DNA from: Roseiarcus sp963726105 | GTDB lineage: Bacteria; Pseudomonadota; Alphaproteobacteria; Rhizobiales; Beijerinckiaceae | DNA length: 64,000 nt | Reading direction: 5' to 3' | Assembly: GCA_963726105.1 (NCBI GenBank) | Contig: CAVSBJ010000026.1 | Span: 310,001 to 374,000, forward strand | Part shown: piece by piece, positions 48,072 to 57,798 of the stretch | Numbering within the stretch: position 1 is the first letter of the stretch | Layout: each line of letters opens with the position of its first letter | Notes under the pieces: generated by a model | Told to the model about the DNA's origin: nothing | The model's input: the letters and a program-made list of their open reading frames with translations, nothing else | Database searches by the model: none | Made by a program: the position numbers and the translations under genes

Positions 48072-49292
48072 ATGACAGCGATTCTGGAAGCCGAACCGGC
48101 AAGCGGCGGCGTCCTGGCGCAGAACATCATCCACTTCGCCCGCGCCCTGCGTGAAGCCGGAATCCCCCTCGGGCCGGGCGCGGTGCTCGACGCGCTCGCG
48201 GCGATCGAGGCGGCGGGCGTCGGCAATCGCGAGGACTTTTACACCACGCTGCACGCTGTCTTTGTCAAGAAGCATGAGCACAGCCTGCTGTTTGATCAGG
48301 CGTTTCGTATCTTCTGGAAGCGAAAGGGCTTCATCGAAAAGCTGATCGCGATGCTGTCCCCCAGGGCGCCCGCCAAAGCCGAGACGAGACCGCCGGAAGC
48401 TGGGGCCAGTCGCGTCGCCGACGCCCTTTTCAAGTCGATTCAGGAGCCCGCCAAATCCGCTCCCGCGATTGAACTCGACGCCCGCCTGACCATGTCGGCC
48501 GCGGAGATCCTGCGCTCAAAGGATTTCGCCCAGATGAGCGCGGCGGAAATTGAGGAGGCTCGCAAGGCGATCAAGCGGCTCGTCATGCCCGAAGACAAGC
48601 GTCGAACGCGTCGCTTCGCTCCGGGTGGCCGCCCGGCTCGGGTCGATGCGCGGCGCAGCTTCCGCCGTTCGTTGCAGCCCGGGGGCGTGATCGACCTCGA
48701 GTTTCGATCGCCGATCGATCGCGCCCCGCCGGTTGTCGCCTTGTGCGACATTTCCGGCTCCATGAACGAATACACCCGCCTCTTCCTGCACTTCCTGCAC
48801 GCCTTGGGCGAGACCCGGCGTGTTTCGGTTTTCCTGTTTGGCACCCGCCTCACCAACGTGACTCGCGCGATGCGCGCTCGCGATCCCGACAATGCGCTGG
48901 CGCGAGCTTCGGCCATGGCCCTCGATTGGTCCGGGGGCACCCGCATCGGCGAGGCGCTGCACCGCTTCAACCGCGATTGGTCGCGCCGTGTTCTGGGTCA
49001 AGGCGCGATCACCCTCCTGATCACGGATGGGCTCGAGCGCGACAACCTCGACAAGCTCAAGGCCGAGATGGAGCGGCTTGCAAAATCGAGCCGGCGCGTG
49101 ATCTGGGTCAACCCGCTCTTGCGCTTTGGCGACTTTGCCGCCAAGGCGGGGGGGATCCGAACCATGCTGCCCTATGTCAATTCGTTCCGTCCGATCCACA
49201 ATCTGGCCAGCATGGCCGACCTCTGCCAGGCCTTGTCGGGTGGCCGGGACTCGTCCGACAATCCCAGGGCGCGGCTCTCCGCCGACGATTGA
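48072..49292 (+). CDS. coxE: VWA-domain protein CoxE
   Basis: A 406-residue von Willebrand A protein with the metal-binding motif DISGS in ALCDISGSMNEYTRLF and a threonine site around GGTRIGEAL. It works with the MoxR-type CoxD in maturing the molybdenum enzyme. The ATG at 48072 is chosen; an in-frame TTG at 48042 overlaps coxD and has its GGAGG directly against the codon, too close to work. Confidence 0.92.
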   Translation: MTAILEAEPASGGVLAQNIIHFARALREAGIPLGPGAVLDALAAIEAAGVGNREDFYTTLHAVFVKKHEHSLLFDQAFRIFWKRKGFIEKLIAMLSPRAPAKAETRPPEAGASRVADALFKSIQEPAKSAPAIELDARLTMSAAEILRSKDFAQMSAAEIEEARKAIKRLVMPEDKRRTRRFAPGGRPARVDARRSFRRSLQPGGVIDLEFRSPIDRAPPVVALCDISGSMNEYTRLFLHFLHALGETRRVSVFLFGTRLTNVTRAMRARDPDNALARASAMALDWSGGTRIGEALHRFNRDWSRRVLGQGAITLLITDGLERDNLDKLKAEMERLAKSSRRVIWVNPLLRFGDFAAKAGGIRTMLPYVNSFRPIHNLASMADLCQALSGGRDSSDNPRARLSADD

Positions 49293-49451
49293 TTTCTCGT
49301 TATAGTCTTGCGGAGCGACCGGGGCGGGGCCATTCTTTGAGAGATTGGCTGCGTGGCGTCGACATTCCATCCCCGAGCCCGCCTCGCGGGCCCGCACACC
49401 AAAGCTGCTTCGCCCCGCCCTAAAGGGGTGCGGATCAAAGGAGACGTTTCC

Positions 49452-49775
49452 ATGTTGACCCGAGACGAAGACGTCCTCGCCGCCGCGGAATCGTGGCGGG
49501 AAGCGGGACGCGACGTCGCCATTGCGACCGTGGTCGAGACCTGGGGCTCGGCCCCCCGCCCGATCGGCTCGCATCTCGTCATCGACGCGGAGGGGAATTT
49601 TCTCGGCTCGGTATCCGGCGGGTGCGTCGAGGGCGCGGTCGTGGAAGAGGCGGCCGACGTGATCGCCAACGGCGCGCCGCGGATGCTCGAGTTCGGCGTT
49701 GCCGACGAGACCGCCTGGCGCGTCGGGTTGTCCTGCGGCGGCCGCATCAAGGTCTATGTCGAGAAGCTCGCCTGA
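49452..49775 (+). CDS. coxF: XdhC/CoxI N-terminal-domain protein (CoxF-like)
   Basis: A 107-residue protein equal to the N-terminal half of XdhC: SWREAGRDVAIATVVETWGS, PIGSHLVID and GSVSGGCVEGAVV are present. XdhC proteins hold and sulfurate the molybdenum cofactor before insertion. Here the family's two halves are split into two genes; the next gene overlaps as TGATG and supplies the rest. GGAGA precedes the ATG. Confidence 0.88.
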   Translation: MLTRDEDVLAAAESWREAGRDVAIATVVETWGSAPRPIGSHLVIDAEGNFLGSVSGGCVEGAVVEEAADVIANGAPRMLEFGVADETAWRVGLSCGGRIKVYVEKLA

Positions 49776-50475
49776 TGCGGCTCGATGTTCTCAAGGCGAT
49801 GAATCTGGCCCGAGGCGAACGGCGCGCGGGCGCGATCGTGACCCGTCTTTCCGATGGCGAGCAGCGATTCGTTCGCGCCGAAGCCGTCGACGCCGATCCC
49901 CTCGCGATGGAACTGGAGGCGGCGCTGCGCATGGGCAAGAGCGCGACGGTCGCGCATCAGGGCGAGGATTATTTTCTGACCGTTCAGGCGCCGGCGCCGC
50001 GCCTCACCCTCATTGGAGCCGTGCATATATCCCAGGCGCTCGCCCCCATCGCGCGCATAGCGGGTCTCGATGTCTCGGTCATCGATCCGCGCACCGCTTT
50101 CGCCACTACGGACCGCTTCCCCGACACGCCCGTTGTCGCCAAGTGGCCGGACGAAGCTTTGGCGGAAGCGCCTCTCGATCGCTACACCGCCATCTGCCTT
50201 CTGACCCATGACCCGAAGATCGACGACCCGGCGCTCATGGTCGCGCTCAAGGCCGATTGTTTCTACATCGGCGCGCTCGGATCGCGAAAGACGCACGCCA
50301 AACGGATCGAACGCATGCGCGCCCGGGGGTTCGATGAAGCGGCGCTCTCGCGCATTCATGCGCCGATCGGGCTCGACATCGGCGCCGTCAGCCCGGCCGA
50401 AATCGCGGTGTCGATCATCGGCGAGATCGTCGCCTCGCTGCGCAAGAAGCCGTTGCGCTCGGAGAGCGCTGCGGC

Positions 50476-50479
<4 letters not shown>
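49775..50479 (+). CDS. XdhC Rossmann-domain protein (molybdenum cofactor chaperone)
   Basis: A 234-residue protein corresponding to the C-terminal Rossmann domain of XdhC/CoxI (LTLIGAVHISQALAPIA, VIDPRTAF, then YIGALGSRKTHAKR). With the upstream gene it reconstitutes a full XdhC. It starts within the stop of coxF and overlaps the next gene by 4 nt, so translation of the maturation genes is coupled. Confidence 0.9.
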
Positions 50480-51469
<990 letters not shown>

Positions 51470-51477
<8 letters not shown>

Positions 51478-52105
51478 AATCGGCGCGATCGTGCTCGCCG
51501 CCGGCCAGTCGTCGCGTTTTCGCGCCGCCGGCGCCTCGGACCCGACAAAGCTGGTGGCCAAACTCGACGGCAAGCCGATCGTGCGACGGGTCACGGAAGC
51601 GGCGCTGGCGACCAAGGCGCGGCCGGTCGTCGTGGTGTGCGGCTACGCGCGGGAGTTGGTGGAGGCGACGGTCGCCGACCTCGACGTTGGCCTCGCTTTC
51701 AATCCGAAATTCGCGAGCGGACTCGCGTCTTCGCTCAAAGCGGGTTTGACCGCCATGCCTCGCGACGTCGCCGGAGCGCTCGTGCTCTTGGGCGACATGC
51801 CGTGGATTGAGCCCCGGCTCGTCAACGCCCTGATCGACGGCTTCCTGGCGGGTGGGGGCGCGCTTGCAGCCGTCCCTTCACGCGAAGGTCGGCGCGGCAA
51901 TCCCGTGCTTCTCGGCCGAGGGCTCTTCGAGGCGGCGATGCGCCTCACGGGCGACGAGGGCGCACGCAGGCTGATCGGCGCGCTCGGCGAAGGCGAACTG
52001 GTCGAAGTCGAGGCTTCCGGCATGGGCGTGACGTTCGATGTCGACACGCCCGAGGACCTGGCGGCCGCGCAGCGTCTCGGGGGCGGCGAAGATTCCTCGA
52101 ATTAG
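51470..52105 (+). CDS. mocA: MobA/MocA-like molybdenum cofactor nucleotidyltransferase
   Basis: A 211-residue NTP transferase. The nucleotide-binding start is IGAIVLAAGQSSRF and the metal-binding region is LLGDMPWIEP. The enzyme likely adds CMP to the cofactor, since CoxL-type hydroxylases use the cytosine dinucleotide form. It begins with a GTG inside the end of the preceding gene (8-nt overlap). It is the last gene of the cox run. CTP versus GTP preference is inferred from context. Confidence 0.88.
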
Positions 52106-52501
52106 CTTTACGAAAAACAGAATTTATGTTAACCTCTTGTGTTGGTCGAAGAAAGTGGACCGCACGGGGCGCACCGCGGAGTGATGTCTATGTATGCATT
52201 GGGGGAATATCTCGCGAAAGTCAGCAGGGAAGGGCCGTATTGTCGTTTGAATCGGCCGTAAGTCTTTGAAAAGTCCCGATCGGAAAAAATACGCGCTAGT
52301 CAATGCGAGCACTTTTACTAACGCTTAGGCGCTTTTAAGCACGTTTATTGGCGTTTGCTGCAATCGAACTCATGCAAGATTTGCAGGCTCAGATCCCCGC
52401 CTGACGCAGTTTGCGACCCCCAGCGCCGCCAATCTCCTCCCGCCCTCTGCGGTTTGAGGCGCGCGCGTCCGATCCGACCGAATTGCAGGCGACCCCTGAG
52501 G
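52106..52501. other. Intergenic region after the cox operon
   Basis: About 400 bases, more AT-rich than the neighbours in its first 270 bases. It separates convergent mocA and radC genes. I see no gene, no recognisable repeat and no clear intrinsic terminator. Confidence 0.5.
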
Positions 52502-53323
52502 TTAGATCAGCCTCATGCCTTTCAGCGAGGCATGCCCGTTGCGCCCGACGATGATGTGGTCATGCACGGCGACGCCCAGCGATTTGGCGATCGCGATGAT
52601 GTCCAAGGTCATCTTGATGTCTTGCGTCGATGGCGTCGGATCGCCGGAGGGATGGTTGTGAACAAGCACGATGGCGGTCGCCGACAGTTCCAGCGCGCGG
52701 CGCATGACTTCGCGCGGATAGACCGGGGTGTGATCGACGGTGCCTAGCCCCTGGACCTCGTCAGCGATGAGGCCGTTCTTCTTGTCGAGAAACAGGATGC
52801 GAAAGCTCTCACGGCCCTCGAACGCCATCGACGTGCGGCAATAGTCGATCACCTCGCTCCACGAGCCCAGCGGCAGCCGCTTCTTGACCGCGCCCTTGGC
52901 GAAGCGTTGCGCCGCGGCTTCGACGATCTTGAATTCCGAGATGGCGCCGGCGCTCATGCCCTCGATTTCAGCGAGCCTTCCTGAATCGGCCGCGATCGCT
53001 TCGCCGAACGAGCCGAAGCGGGCGACGAGGCTCTTGGCCAGCGGCTTCACGTCGCGTCGCGGAATAGCCCGAAAAAGAATGAGTTCGAGGAGTTCATAAT
53101 CGGCAAGGGCGCCTGGACCCGCTTCCCTGAGGCGGGAGCGCAGCCGCTCGCGATGCCCGTGATAATGAGGCGTTTCGCTTTCACCGCCTTCGGGGGCCGC
53201 CAGATCGGAGAGCGACTGGGGTTGGAGTTGCGCCAGCGCCGACCCGCCAGCCTCGTGCAGTTGAGCGCCCCGGGCGCGGCGGGGACGATAGGCCTTGCCG
53301 CCGTGGTCGGCTCCCGAGCTCAT
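52502..53323 (-). CDS. radC: RadC-family JAB-domain protein
   Basis: A 273-residue protein with an N-terminal helix-hairpin-helix-like region (LREAGPGALADYELLELIL) and a C-terminal JAB metalloprotease-like domain, whose motif is HNHPSGDPTPS followed by D. RadC's cellular role is unsettled despite the name. The ATG at 53323 overlaps the map stop as ATGA. Residues before about 75 are polar and poorly conserved. Confidence 0.92.
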   Translation of the reverse strand: MSSGADHGGKAYRPRRARGAQLHEAGGSALAQLQPQSLSDLAAPEGGESETPHYHGHRERLRSRLREAGPGALADYELLELILFRAIPRRDVKPLAKSLVARFGSFGEAIAADSGRLAEIEGMSAGAISEFKIVEAAAQRFAKGAVKKRLPLGSWSEVIDYCRTSMAFEGRESFRILFLDKKNGLIADEVQGLGTVDHTPVYPREVMRRALELSATAIVLVHNHPSGDPTPSTQDIKMTLDIIAIAKSLGVAVHDHIIVGRNGHASLKGMRLI

Positions 53324-54153
53324 CGGATCGGCGCGCGATCGGCTCCGGTGGGCGAGAGGGTGAAAATCTCGCATCCGGTCTCGGTCACGCCGACCGTGTG
53401 CTCGAACTGGGCCGAGAGAGACCGATCACGCGTCACCGCCGTCCAACCGTCAGCAAGGATCTTCACCCCGTAACCACCGAGATTGATCATTGGCTCGATA
53501 GTGAAGAACATGCCCGGCCGAAGGGCGACGCCTTCCCCTTTTCGGCCGACATGCAGGATATTCGGCTCATCGTGGAAGAGCCTTCCAAGTCCGTGGCCGC
53601 AAAAGTCGCGCACGACCGAACATCGCTCGGCCTCGGCGTAAGTCTGAATGGCGTAACCGATGTCGCCCGTGGTCGCGCCAGGCTTGATCGCCTCGATGCC
53701 GCGCATCATCGCCTCGTAGGTGACGTCGATCAGGCGTTGCGCGCGCCGGGAGGCCTCTCCGGCGACGAACATGCGGCTCGCGTCGCCGTGCCAGCCGTCG
53801 ACGATCAGGGTCACGTCAATGTTGAGGATGTCGCCGTCGCGGAGCGGTTTTTCGTCGGGTATGCCATGGCACACGACGTGGTTGATCGACGTGCAGATCG
53901 ACTTGCGATAGCCGCGGTAGTTCAGGGACGCCGGATAGGCGCCGTGATCGCGCGCAAATTCGAACGCGAACCGGTCGAGGCTCGCGGTCGTGACCCCTGG
54001 CTTGACCAGCGGACCGATCAGATCGAGCGCTTCCGCGGTCAGCGCGCCGGCCTTGCGCATTGCGGCGAAGTCTTCGGGCCCATGCAGACGGATCTGCCCG
54101 CTGCGCCGACCAACCTTCTCGTTTGCGATTACAAATGTCGTCGACGTCGCCAC
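53320..54153 (-). CDS. map: Type I methionine aminopeptidase
   Basis: Removes the N-terminal methionine of new proteins in the cytoplasm. The five metal ligands are D113, D124 (in NIDVTLIVDGWHGDASR), H187 (CGHGLG), E220 (FTIEPM) and E251 (QFEHTV). I chose the GTG at 54153, with AAGGA 6 nt upstream, which gives 277 residues; the frame is open to 54474 but the extra part is Arg/Pro-rich and unlike the family. It is followed by radC with a 4-nt overlap. Confidence 0.95.
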   Translation of the reverse strand: MATSTTFVIANEKVGRRSGQIRLHGPEDFAAMRKAGALTAEALDLIGPLVKPGVTTASLDRFAFEFARDHGAYPASLNYRGYRKSICTSINHVVCHGIPDEKPLRDGDILNIDVTLIVDGWHGDASRMFVAGEASRRAQRLIDVTYEAMMRGIEAIKPGATTGDIGYAIQTYAEAERCSVVRDFCGHGLGRLFHDEPNILHVGRKGEGVALRPGMFFTIEPMINLGGYGVKILADGWTAVTRDRSLSAQFEHTVGVTETGCEIFTLSPTGADRAPIR

Positions 54154-54254
54154 TAGCGTTCCTTCGGCCCATGTTTCAGAAGCCCTCACACATATGCTCT
54201 GCTTCGCTCCGAAGACAAGCGTTTGGGTGGGGCTTCGAGGGCAAACACTCGTGA

Positions 54255-54466
54255 CGGCCGCGCGACCGAGCGCCAAGCCAGGCAGGTCGGTGCTCGTCGA
54301 TCGACGGCGGCGGCCCACCCCCGGGCGCCCCGGTCGTGCCCGAGCCCGGGCGACCTGGGCGATAATGATGCTCGGCTTCTTAGGCCTGGGTGCGGTTGCA
54401 TATCGGCAAACGCGCCGCGGTCCGGGCGGCCTGATTACATTCTCCCGGTCGACGCCGCCTGATTGA
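54255..54466 (+). pseudogene. Remnant of a PEP-CTERM protein C-terminus
   Basis: In one plus frame a Pro/Gly-rich linker ends GGGPPPGAPVVPEP (to 54347). Two bases further on, in another frame, it continues ATWAIMMLGFLGLGAVAYRQ and TRR up to a stop at 54466. Joined, these give the standard sorting tail: PEP, then TWA-type start, a hydrophobic helix with LGLG, and an Arg-rich end. A two-base gain (or one-base loss) separates the halves, and no upstream protein body is visible, so this is a decayed fragment. A strong terminator follows on the same strand. Chance resemblance cannot be excluded. Confidence 0.45.
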
Positions 54467-54479
54467 AAAGCCAAACCGA

Positions 54480-54510
54480 GGGCCGCCTCCGGTTGGACGG
54501 CGGCCCTTTT
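54480..54510 (+). terminator. Intrinsic terminator upstream of the CinA-like gene
   Basis: GGGCCGCC (54480-54487) and GGCGGCCC (54499-54506) form a perfect 8-bp stem with an 11-nt loop, followed by TTTT. It points rightward, although no intact plus-strand gene precedes it; it fits the PEP-CTERM remnant ending at 54466. Confidence 0.75.
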
Positions 54511-54572
54511 CTGGTAACGCTCGTTTCGCTTACCCGTTATGGTCCTTCTGGGACATCGAGGGACATACCAGC

Positions 54573-55325
54573 ATGGGCGGACCGACGACCGTAACCGCAG
54601 CCGTCCTGGTGATCGGCGACGAGATTCTCTCGGGGCGCACGAAGGACCGCAACCTGGGCTATATCGCCGAATATCTGGCGACGATCGGCGTTGACGTATG
54701 GGAAGCGCGGGTTGTCCCCGATATCGAGGACGAGATCGTCGCGGCTCTCAACGCGCTTAGGGCGCGCTACGATTATGTGGTCACGACTGGAGGCATCGGT
54801 CCAACCCACGACGACATCACCGCCGATGCGGTCGGGCGCGCCTTCGGCGTGCCCGTCGACGAGGATCCGAGGGCGATCGCCATCATGCTTGAGCGCTACG
54901 CCCCGGGCGATCTCACACCCGCGCGCCGCCGCATGGCGCGCATCCCCGAGGGGGCGGACCTCATCGAGAACCCGATCTCTCGAGCGCCGGGTTTCCGCAT
55001 TGGCAATGTCTATGTGCTCGCCGGGGTGCCGGCGGTCATGCAGGCCATGCTCGACTTCGCCGGCAAGACAATGAAAACCGGCGCGGTGATGCTGGTCGAG
55101 ACGATCGCCGCGGGGAGCCTCCCGGAGGGGCTGTACGGCGAGGCGCTGGGCGTGATCGCCTCAGCCCATCCGAGCGCGGCGATCGGCTCCTATCCGTCGT
55201 TCAAGGACGGGCGCTTCAGCAACCAGATCGTGGTTCGCGGCAAGGACGAGGAAGCAGTCGCCCAAGCGCGGCGCGCCGTCGAGGCTATGGTCGTCAAGCT
55301 GTCTAAAGACGGGGCGACGCGCTAG
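54573..55325 (+). CDS. CinA-like molybdopterin-binding (MoaB/Mog-type) protein
   Basis: A 250-residue protein equal to the N-terminal domain of CinA. The motifs are VLVIGDEILSGRTKDRN and TTGGIGPTHDD, which bind molybdopterin-like or nucleotide ligands. It lacks the C-terminal deamidase domain of full CinA, so it is the short form found in many alphaproteobacteria. GAGGGA lies upstream of the ATG. Its function is not established. Confidence 0.88.
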   Translation: MGGPTTVTAAVLVIGDEILSGRTKDRNLGYIAEYLATIGVDVWEARVVPDIEDEIVAALNALRARYDYVVTTGGIGPTHDDITADAVGRAFGVPVDEDPRAIAIMLERYAPGDLTPARRRMARIPEGADLIENPISRAPGFRIGNVYVLAGVPAVMQAMLDFAGKTMKTGAVMLVETIAAGSLPEGLYGEALGVIASAHPSAAIGSYPSFKDGRFSNQIVVRGKDEEAVAQARRAVEAMVVKLSKDGATR

Positions 55326-55436
55326 CCGCCGACCGGAAGCCGGTAACGCAAAAAGTGTTGATCCGGGGCGACGACGGGTCGCGCGCGGTCGTCGCGCTTG
55401 TTAGGAAGGGCGAATTCATTTACGAAGGAGCCGCTG

Positions 55437-55937
55437 GTGAACGCCCCCCGCGACAAGGCTTTTCCGGTTTCGTGGGACCAGTTCCACCGGGACGCGCGGG
55501 CGTTGGCCTGGCGCCTCGCCTCGTCGGGACCATTCAACGCCATCGTCGCCATCACCCGCGGCGGTCTCGTCCCGGCGGCGATCGTCGCACGGGAGCTCGA
55601 GGTCCGGGTGATCGAGACCGTCAGCATCGCCTCCTATCACGACTACAAGACGCAAGGCGGCCTCAAGGTCCTGAAGACGATCGCTCCAGATGTCGCCACT
55701 CTCAATGACGGGGCGAAGATCCTTATTGTCGACGATCTGGTCGACACCGGCGCCACAGCCAAGCTGGTGCGCGAGATGCTGCCCAAAGCGCATTTTGCCA
55801 CCGTCTACGCCAAGCCTTTGGGACGCCCCCTGGTCGACACCTTCATCACCGAGGTCTCACAGGACACCTGGATATACTTCCCCTGGGATATGGGCCTTGC
55901 CTTTCAGCCGCCAATCGCGAACGACAAAGGCGGCTAA
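55437..55937 (+). CDS. gpt: Xanthine phosphoribosyltransferase
   Basis: Salvages xanthine (and guanine) to the nucleotide using PRPP. The 166 residues match bacterial Gpt: opening FPVSWDQFHRDARALAWRL, the AITRGGLVPAAIVARELE region, and the PRPP loop ILIVDDLVDTGATAKLV. The GTG at 55437 has AAGGAG about 7 nt upstream. Base specificity versus guanine is by resemblance. Confidence 0.92.
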   Translation: MNAPRDKAFPVSWDQFHRDARALAWRLASSGPFNAIVAITRGGLVPAAIVARELEVRVIETVSIASYHDYKTQGGLKVLKTIAPDVATLNDGAKILIVDDLVDTGATAKLVREMLPKAHFATVYAKPLGRPLVDTFITEVSQDTWIYFPWDMGLAFQPPIANDKGG

Positions 55938-55978
55938 GGTTCATTTTCGCCGAAAAATGTGAAAGAAGCGCGCGTCAT

Positions 55979-56065
55979 GCGGACGTGGCGAAACCGGTAG
56001 ACGCAAGGGACTTAAAATCCCTCGGCCGCAAGGCTGTGCGGGTTCGACCCCCGCCGTCCGCACCA
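55979..56065 (+). tRNA. tRNA-Leu (anticodon UAA)
   Basis: An 87-nt type II tRNA with encoded CCA. The acceptor stem is GCGGACG with CGTCCGC, the anticodon loop CTTAAAA (TAA at 56013-56015) sits on the stem AGGGA/TCCCT, a long variable arm is present, and the T arm has GGTTCGACCC. It lies 42 nt after the phosphoribosyltransferase gene. A decayed gene follows directly, so this tRNA may have served as an integration site. Confidence 0.97.
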
Positions 56066-56165
56066 TAGTATCAACAACTCATATGTGGACGGCCCCCGCG
56101 TGCAAGGGTTTTGAGGATCGTTTTGGCGATCGTCTGCAAGCGATGGACAATCGAGTCAGAACGAT

Positions 56166-56446
56166 TCACACCGAACTCGCTCCAGAAAGTGCCGCGACCA
56201 AACACTGCAGAACGGGGTCGTCCTGCAGATGCGCCAGGATCACGCCTTTGGCCTCGAGCGCCGGAACGATCTGATGCCGGAATTCCCGGCGCCATCGGTT
56301 GAGGTCGGAGCAAGCGACATACCGACCGTCTTGCCTTTGAGCGCGCTGTCCGGCACACCCGACGCGTCTTCGCCGAAGGCAGTCGTGGCCGCATAGCTGG
56401 AAAGCATCAGGATCCCCGCGGTCGCAATCGCCTGTACGCAGGACAT
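56166..56446 (-). pseudogene. Fragment of a sugar ABC transporter substrate-binding protein
   Basis: On the minus strand from 56446 a signal peptide-like start (SCVQAIATAGILMLSSYAA) leads to ALKGKTVG, a usual start of periplasmic sugar-binding proteins. One base is then missing; the shifted frame continues YVACSDLNRWRREFRHQIVP and ALEAKGVILAHLQDDP before a stop at 56166. Only about 93 residues remain of the 300 or more in the family. It is a dead fragment. Confidence 0.55.
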
Positions 56447-56569
56447 GGCTTTACTGTTGATCGCTCCCTCGCTTGCAATTTCAACGGCCCGTGGTCTGCC
56501 CTTTTTTGCCGTGGCAGAGAGCATGCGGGTGAGAGCTCGCAGTTTCGCATCTAGATAGCGGCGTCCAAA

Positions 56570-57550
56570 TTGACGAATTCGTATGCGGCCAGATCGGCGA
56601 CACCCTCCCGTCCACTTCGCGTGCTGCTTGCTGGCCTGGGGGCCTTCGGCAAGGAGCATCTCCGCCGACTGACTGAACGCTCCGACGTGAAGGTCGTTGG
56701 GGTGGCCGATACAAATCCTGCCGCTCTTGAGCCCATCAGCGCCGGCCCTAGCGTCGCAGAATGTTTGACTGACCCCCTGCGCCTGATTGACGTGGTGGAG
56801 GCTGACGCCATCATCGTCGCAACTCCGGCCGTCTCGCATGTCCAAATTGCCATCCGCGCCCTCAGCCGAAACCTCTCTGTGTTGCTTGAGAAGCCGGTTG
56901 CGCCTTCGGCGAGATCCGCCGCCCCGCTCGTTGCGGCCGCGCGCAGCTCAGCGGGCTTTGTGATGCCCGGGCACGTGCTGCGGTTTTCGCAGGATCATGT
57001 CCGGATGGTTGAAACTGTGCGCTCAGGGCGGATCGACGAGGTCATCTACGTGAACTCGCGTCGTTACCGCGACGACACCCATGCGATCCGCTACCCCGAT
57101 ACCGACCCTGTACTGATGACTCTGATTCACGACATCGACATTGCGCAGTGGGTTACGAGTTCAGACTTCCACTCGATTGTCGCGCGCCGCTCGCAAGGCC
57201 CTGGTTACCGATCCCTGACGGCGGTGTCGGCAACCACGGCGACCGGGGTGATTTGCGACCTGCGCACGGCCTGGACATTCACGGACGGAGAAATGCCGCC
57301 TGACCGCGTCGAAGTGGTCGGAGATCGCGGCAGCGTCGAACTCACTGTGGGGGCAGGCGTAGAAGTCTATGCGGAGGGCCGCCGCACAAGCTATCCCGCG
57401 TCCGCGGCGGATGATCCTTTGCGGAATGAGCATGATCATTTTTTGGCGTGCGTGCGTGGCCGTTCGCCGACGCCTGCGTTCACCTTGTCGCAAGCTTTGG
57501 TTGGATTGAAGCTGGCCGATGCGGCGATCGAGTCTCTGCGCTCCAGCTGA
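56570..57550 (+). CDS. Gfo/Idh/MocA-family oxidoreductase
   Basis: A 326-residue NAD(P)-dependent sugar or inositol dehydrogenase-like protein. The Rossmann start is VLLAGLGAFGKEHL, the family's EKP motif is in LLEKPVAPS, and HDIDIAQW supplies the catalytic histidine/aspartate region. The start used is a TTG at 56570 with no clear ribosome site, so the true start is uncertain by a few residues. The substrate is unknown; the broken sugar-binding gene next door suggests a former sugar-use locus. Confidence 0.85.
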   Translation: MTNSYAARSATPSRPLRVLLAGLGAFGKEHLRRLTERSDVKVVGVADTNPAALEPISAGPSVAECLTDPLRLIDVVEADAIIVATPAVSHVQIAIRALSRNLSVLLEKPVAPSARSAAPLVAAARSSAGFVMPGHVLRFSQDHVRMVETVRSGRIDEVIYVNSRRYRDDTHAIRYPDTDPVLMTLIHDIDIAQWVTSSDFHSIVARRSQGPGYRSLTAVSATTATGVICDLRTAWTFTDGEMPPDRVEVVGDRGSVELTVGAGVEVYAEGRRTSYPASAADDPLRNEHDHFLACVRGRSPTPAFTLSQALVGLKLADAAIESLRSS

Positions 57551-57798
57551 TCGCAAAGCGACGGCCGACGACGCGGAAGTGAGAACCGCCCCGAAACGAA
57601 GGCGCTAAACCTCAATGCCCCGTTCCGCGGCATTGGCGTGGCCGAGTGGCTGGTGGGCCGGGCAGGTCGCCGATAACGAGGCGGATCAACGGGATACGTC
57701 CCTCACCGGGTGAATAGGCCCTCTTGATGTCGATTTCCGTCGAGAACTGACCCGGGATTTCCATTGAGAACTGACCCGGCTTGATGATGGTTTTGGGA

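Noticed and set aside
54154..54474. N-terminal extension of the methionine aminopeptidase
   Set aside because: The open frame continues, but its translation is Arg/Pro-rich, unlike the family, and a GTG with a good ribosome site gives the normal length.
57632..57665. A tRNA-Ser-like string (GGCCGAGTGGCT) between the oxidoreductase and the IS21 element
   Set aside because: Only a D-arm-like stretch is present; no anticodon arm, variable arm or T arm follows.
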